Source: Georgenia sp. M64
GTDB taxonomy: Bacteria > Actinomycetota > Actinomycetes > Actinomycetales > Actinomycetaceae
Direction: 5' to 3'
NCBI RefSeq assembly: GCF_038049925.1
Contig: NZ_CP145809.1
Span: forward strand, 2,700,599-2,764,598
Length of the DNA stretch: 64,000 nt
The number at the start of each line of letters is the position of its first letter. Within the stretch, counting starts at the first letter, position 1. The position numbers and the translations under genes were made by a program. Positions 61,274 through 64,000 of this stretch are shown here, one piece after another. The notes beneath the pieces are model-generated. The model was given only the letters and a program-made list of their open reading frames with translations. It ran no database searches and was not told the DNA's origin.

Positions 61274-63979
61274 ATGCGCGGACGAGCCACTCTGATCCTG
61301 GTCCTGGCGACGGCTCTCGTCGCGACCCCGCTGGCCCCGGCCTACGGGGCGGTGACGGTGAGCAGGGCGGAGATCTCCGGGTCCCGGCTCAGGCTGGAGG
61401 GCACCGCGACCGCCAACCGGGACATCACGGTCGACGGCGAGGTGCTGGGCCGCAGCAGCAGCTCGGGCCGGTTCCGGATCAGCCGCACCCCGTACACGGC
61501 ACCGCCGGACTGCACGGTCGACGTCAACGACGGCTCGGCCGCCCCCCGTGTGGTCACCCTGAGCGGCTGCACCGTGAGCCAGCCGGCGCCCGATCCCGAG
61601 CCGTCGACGTCGCCGCCGACGCTCGTCTCCCCCGCGGCCGGCGCGAGCGTCACCACGCCGTTCACCATCGCGTGGACCTCCGACATCAGCCCCGACTCGA
61701 TCAACGGCGGCTTCAACTGGGAGGTCTCCACCACCTCGACCTTCTCCACGGTGGTGCTGCGCGACTCCACCCTGCCGAGCGTGCGCCAGGACACCGTCAG
61801 CGGCATCCCCGCCGGCACGTACTTCTGGCGTGTCCAGGCCGTCGACGGCGAGCTGAACCTCAGCCCGTTCTCGGCGCCGCGCAGCGTCACCGTCACGGGT
61901 GCGAGCGCCGGCCAGCTCGGGGCGGCGACCCTCAGCCTCCCGCCGTACGGCAGCTCCTTCCACCCGTTCGAGTCCTTCGAGGTCTTCTGGACGGCCGTCA
62001 CGGGGGCCGCCACGTACACCCTGCAGTTCACGAAGGACTCGTCCTTCCCGGCCGGCACCTTCGGCATCGACAACATCACCGACACCTCGACCGGCATCAC
62101 GATCGGTGACTTCTGCGGCGGCTGCGAGCAGGGCACGTACTTCGCCCGGGTGATCGCCGAGGACGCGGACGGCGTCCAGGGAGCCCCGTCGAACACCATC
62201 AGCTTCACGATCTCCTACGACGCCCCGCTCCCCCCGCCCCCCGCGCCGCTCTCCCCGGCCGACGGCGCCCAGCTGACCCTGCCCATCTCCATCGACTGGG
62301 CCGACGTCCCCAACCCGCAGCCCTCCGGGTACGAGCTGCAGATCGCCCGGGACAGCGCCTTCACCGACATCGAGGACCACGCGCCGCAGCTCACCTCCTC
62401 CCAGCGCACCGTCCTCTCCCTCACCTCGGGGACGAAGTTCTGGCGGGTCCGCTCCCACCAGGGCGACGCGTCGGCGACGACGGCGGCGGTCACCGACTGG
62501 TCCCCGACGCGCACCTTCACCGTGGCGCCGAGCGCGTCCGGCGTGCAGTCGGTCTGGCTGGGCGCACCCCCGTGCGAGAACCCCTGCCCGGGCGCGGACA
62601 ACCTCGACAGCGGACAGGAGATCACCGGCTCGATCCAGCTCACCACCGCCGCACCGGCCGGCGGCGCCGTGGTCACCCTCACCAGCGACCCGGCCTCGGG
62701 CGCGAGCCACCCCGCGACGGTGACGATCCCCGCCGGCCTGGCCTTCGCCACGTTCCGGCTCTTCGCCGGCGAGGTGACCACCGTGACCCCGGTGACGCTC
62801 ACGGCCACGATGGGCTCGTCGTCGGCGAGCTTCGCCTTCACGGTGCACCCGACGACCGTGGAGCGGCTCTCCTTCTGCTGCGACACCACCGGCGGGTTCG
62901 AGGCGCCGGGGTTCCTCCAGATGACCGGGAAGGTGCCGGCCGGTGGCCTGACCGTGAGCCTGAGCAGCAGCTCCCCGCTCGCGCAGCCGCCGGCCACCGT
63001 GACCGTGCCGGCCGGCAGCTTCGCCCTGCCCGTCCCCATCCCGACCAGCGCGGTCACCGAGGTGACCACCGTGACCATCACGGCCACGCTGGGCGGCACG
63101 ACGATCACCGCGCCCCTGCGGCTCTACCCGCAGGTGCCGCCGTCGTCGCTGGTGCTCGACCGGACGGAGACCACCGGCGCCCAGGGCGCCGCCGGTGTCG
63201 TACGGATCGCGACGGGGCAGACCCACGAGGTGCAGATGCGGATCACCAGCAGCCACCCGGCGATCGCCGACCCGCAGGACGCGCGCATCGGCTACCAGGG
63301 CACGGGTTCCTCGTTCACGATCACGACGCAGCCGCCGGCCGAGTCGACCGTCGTGACGATCTCCGCGACCGGCGCCGGCGTGACGCTCACGGCGACGCTC
63401 ACCGTCCACCCGTCGGGCGGGCCGACGCCACCACCGCCCGCACCGGCGGCGCTCTCCGCGGTGACCCTGAGCCCGGCGACGGTCACGTCCGGCGCGAGCT
63501 CGACCGGCACCGTCACCCTCACCGCCGCGGCACCGGCCGGGGGCGCCACCGTCGCGCTCACCTCCTCGGCCTCCGCGGCGACGGTCCCCGCGAGCGTGAC
63601 CGTCCCGGCCGGCGCCACCAGCGCCACCTTCGCCGTCACCGCCGGCTCCGTCACGACGCAGAGCACCACGACGATCGGCGCCACCTACGCCGGCGCCTCG
63701 CGCTCGGCGGTGCTCACGGTGACGCCACCAGCCGCACCGTCGACCGACACGGTGGCCGTGCAGCGGGCCGAGTACGACGACGGTCGGCTCCGCGTGGAGG
63801 CCACCAGCACCAGCTCGACGGCGACGTTGCGCGTCACCACGTCGACGGGGGCTCTCATCGGGACCCTCTCGAACGACGGCGGCGGGCGCTACCGCGGCGA
63901 GCTCAGCTGGCCCACGAACCCGCAGAGCGTCACGGTGACCTCGAGCCTGGGCGGCAGGGCGACGCGCACCGTGTCCTGA
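61274..63979 (+). CDS. Large secreted protein with FN3/Ig-like beta-sandwich repeats
   Basis: A 901-residue exported protein with a Sec signal peptide (about 1-26). Residues about 110-440 hold three fibronectin-type-III-like repeats marked by SPADGAQLTLPISIDWADV and GTYFWRVQAVDG-type strands. Residues about 445-830 hold Ig-like repeats of the type seen in bacterial invasin/adhesin proteins, for example GGAVVTLTSDP, then PATVTIPAG, repeated with Pro/Gly linkers. The N-terminal (about 27-100) and C-terminal (about 825-900) parts resemble each other: VSRAEISGSRLRLEGTAT and VQRAEYDDGRLRVEATST. There is no LPXTG or membrane anchor, so it is probably released or loosely wall-bound. A surface-matrix or glycan-binding role is inferred. 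Confidence 0.82.
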   Translation: MRGRATLILVLATALVATPLAPAYGAVTVSRAEISGSRLRLEGTATANRDITVDGEVLGRSSSSGRFRISRTPYTAPPDCTVDVNDGSAAPRVVTLSGCTVSQPAPDPEPSTSPPTLVSPAAGASVTTPFTIAWTSDISPDSINGGFNWEVSTTSTFSTVVLRDSTLPSVRQDTVSGIPAGTYFWRVQAVDGELNLSPFSAPRSVTVTGASAGQLGAATLSLPPYGSSFHPFESFEVFWTAVTGAATYTLQFTKDSSFPAGTFGIDNITDTSTGITIGDFCGGCEQGTYFARVIAEDADGVQGAPSNTISFTISYDAPLPPPPAPLSPADGAQLTLPISIDWADVPNPQPSGYELQIARDSAFTDIEDHAPQLTSSQRTVLSLTSGTKFWRVRSHQGDASATTAAVTDWSPTRTFTVAPSASGVQSVWLGAPPCENPCPGADNLDSGQEITGSIQLTTAAPAGGAVVTLTSDPASGASHPATVTIPAGLAFATFRLFAGEVTTVTPVTLTATMGSSSASFAFTVHPTTVERLSFCCDTTGGFEAPGFLQMTGKVPAGGLTVSLSSSSPLAQPPATVTVPAGSFALPVPIPTSAVTEVTTVTITATLGGTTITAPLRLYPQVPPSSLVLDRTETTGAQGAAGVVRIATGQTHEVQMRITSSHPAIADPQDARIGYQGTGSSFTITTQPPAESTVVTISATGAGVTLTATLTVHPSGGPTPPPPAPAALSAVTLSPATVTSGASSTGTVTLTAAAPAGGATVALTSSASAATVPASVTVPAGATSATFAVTAGSVTTQSTTTIGATYAGASRSAVLTVTPPAAPSTDTVAVQRAEYDDGRLRVEATSTSSTATLRVTTSTGALIGTLSNDGGGRYRGELSWPTNPQSVTVTSSLGGRATRTVS

Positions 63980-64000
63980 CCGGGTCACGCCCGCTCGGCC

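Noticed and set aside
1-64000. CRISPR arrays, tRNA or rRNA genes, transposases
   Set aside because: I looked for repeat-spacer arrays, cloverleaf-like segments and transposase motifs and saw none; the short tandem arrays have no spacers.

Overview
The window is a 64 kb stretch of very GC-rich chromosome from an actinomycete. Gene content points to the order Micrococcales: a DUF6318 lipoprotein, an actinobacterial RNase E with a very long N-terminal extension, a C50-carotenoid operon and many GTG starts. The genus cannot be fixed from the sequence; Georgenia or Cellulomonas relatives are a guess. I see no tRNA, rRNA, CRISPR array or transposase.

Layout. (1) 0.3-9.4 kb: a minus-strand operon for a peptide/nickel-type ABC importer of the KPN_01854 family, with a luciferase-like flavin monooxygenase and a fused double-CMD peroxidase-like protein; a flavin reductase is divergent. 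Together they look like an uptake-plus-oxidation pathway for an unknown substrate. (2) 9.5-30 kb: the conserved actinobacterial block rne-rplU-rpmA-obgE-proB, split in two places. One insert holds an HNH/DUF222 protein and a berberine-bridge-type oxidase. The other, 7.3 kb long, holds a sugar ABC importer, peptidase E, small secreted proteins and a PKD/DUF6318 pair. (3) 30-39 kb: cydABDC (cytochrome bd oxidase and its CydDC transporter), translationally coupled to a DevS/DosS-like two-GAF histidine kinase. A DevR/DosR-like response regulator is convergent. A DevR-box-like palindrome lies upstream of cydA at an activator-like position. (4) 39-44.9 kb: a housekeeping operon rsmD-coaD-coiled-coil-DUF177-rnc-mutM, without the rpmF that usually sits between DUF177 and rnc. 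(5) 45-46.2 kb: a lower-GC AAA ATPase gene broken by one in-frame stop, with two operator-like repeats in front of it. (6) 46.4-51.9 kb: an SDR/DUF2867 fusion with a TspO-like membrane protein, then a DUF4397 protein, a class F sortase, a SigK-like ECF sigma factor and an RskA-like anti-sigma factor. (7) 51.9-58.2 kb: a MarR-family (CrtR-like) regulator divergent from idi-crtE-crtB-crtI-crtYe-crtYf-crtEb, a complete set for a cyclic C50 carotenoid of the decaprenoxanthin type. (8) 58.3-64 kb: recG, rpmB (zinc-ribbon form of L28) and a large secreted protein of FN3/Ig-like repeats.

The strongest leads are the predicted DevR-type control of the bd-oxidase operon, the uncharacterised importer-monooxygenase-peroxidase operon with its array of 13-bp repeats, and the interrupted AAA ATPase. 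Much of the rest is well-known core metabolism. Short tandem repeats at gene ends and in protein linkers recur through the window and are noted one by one.
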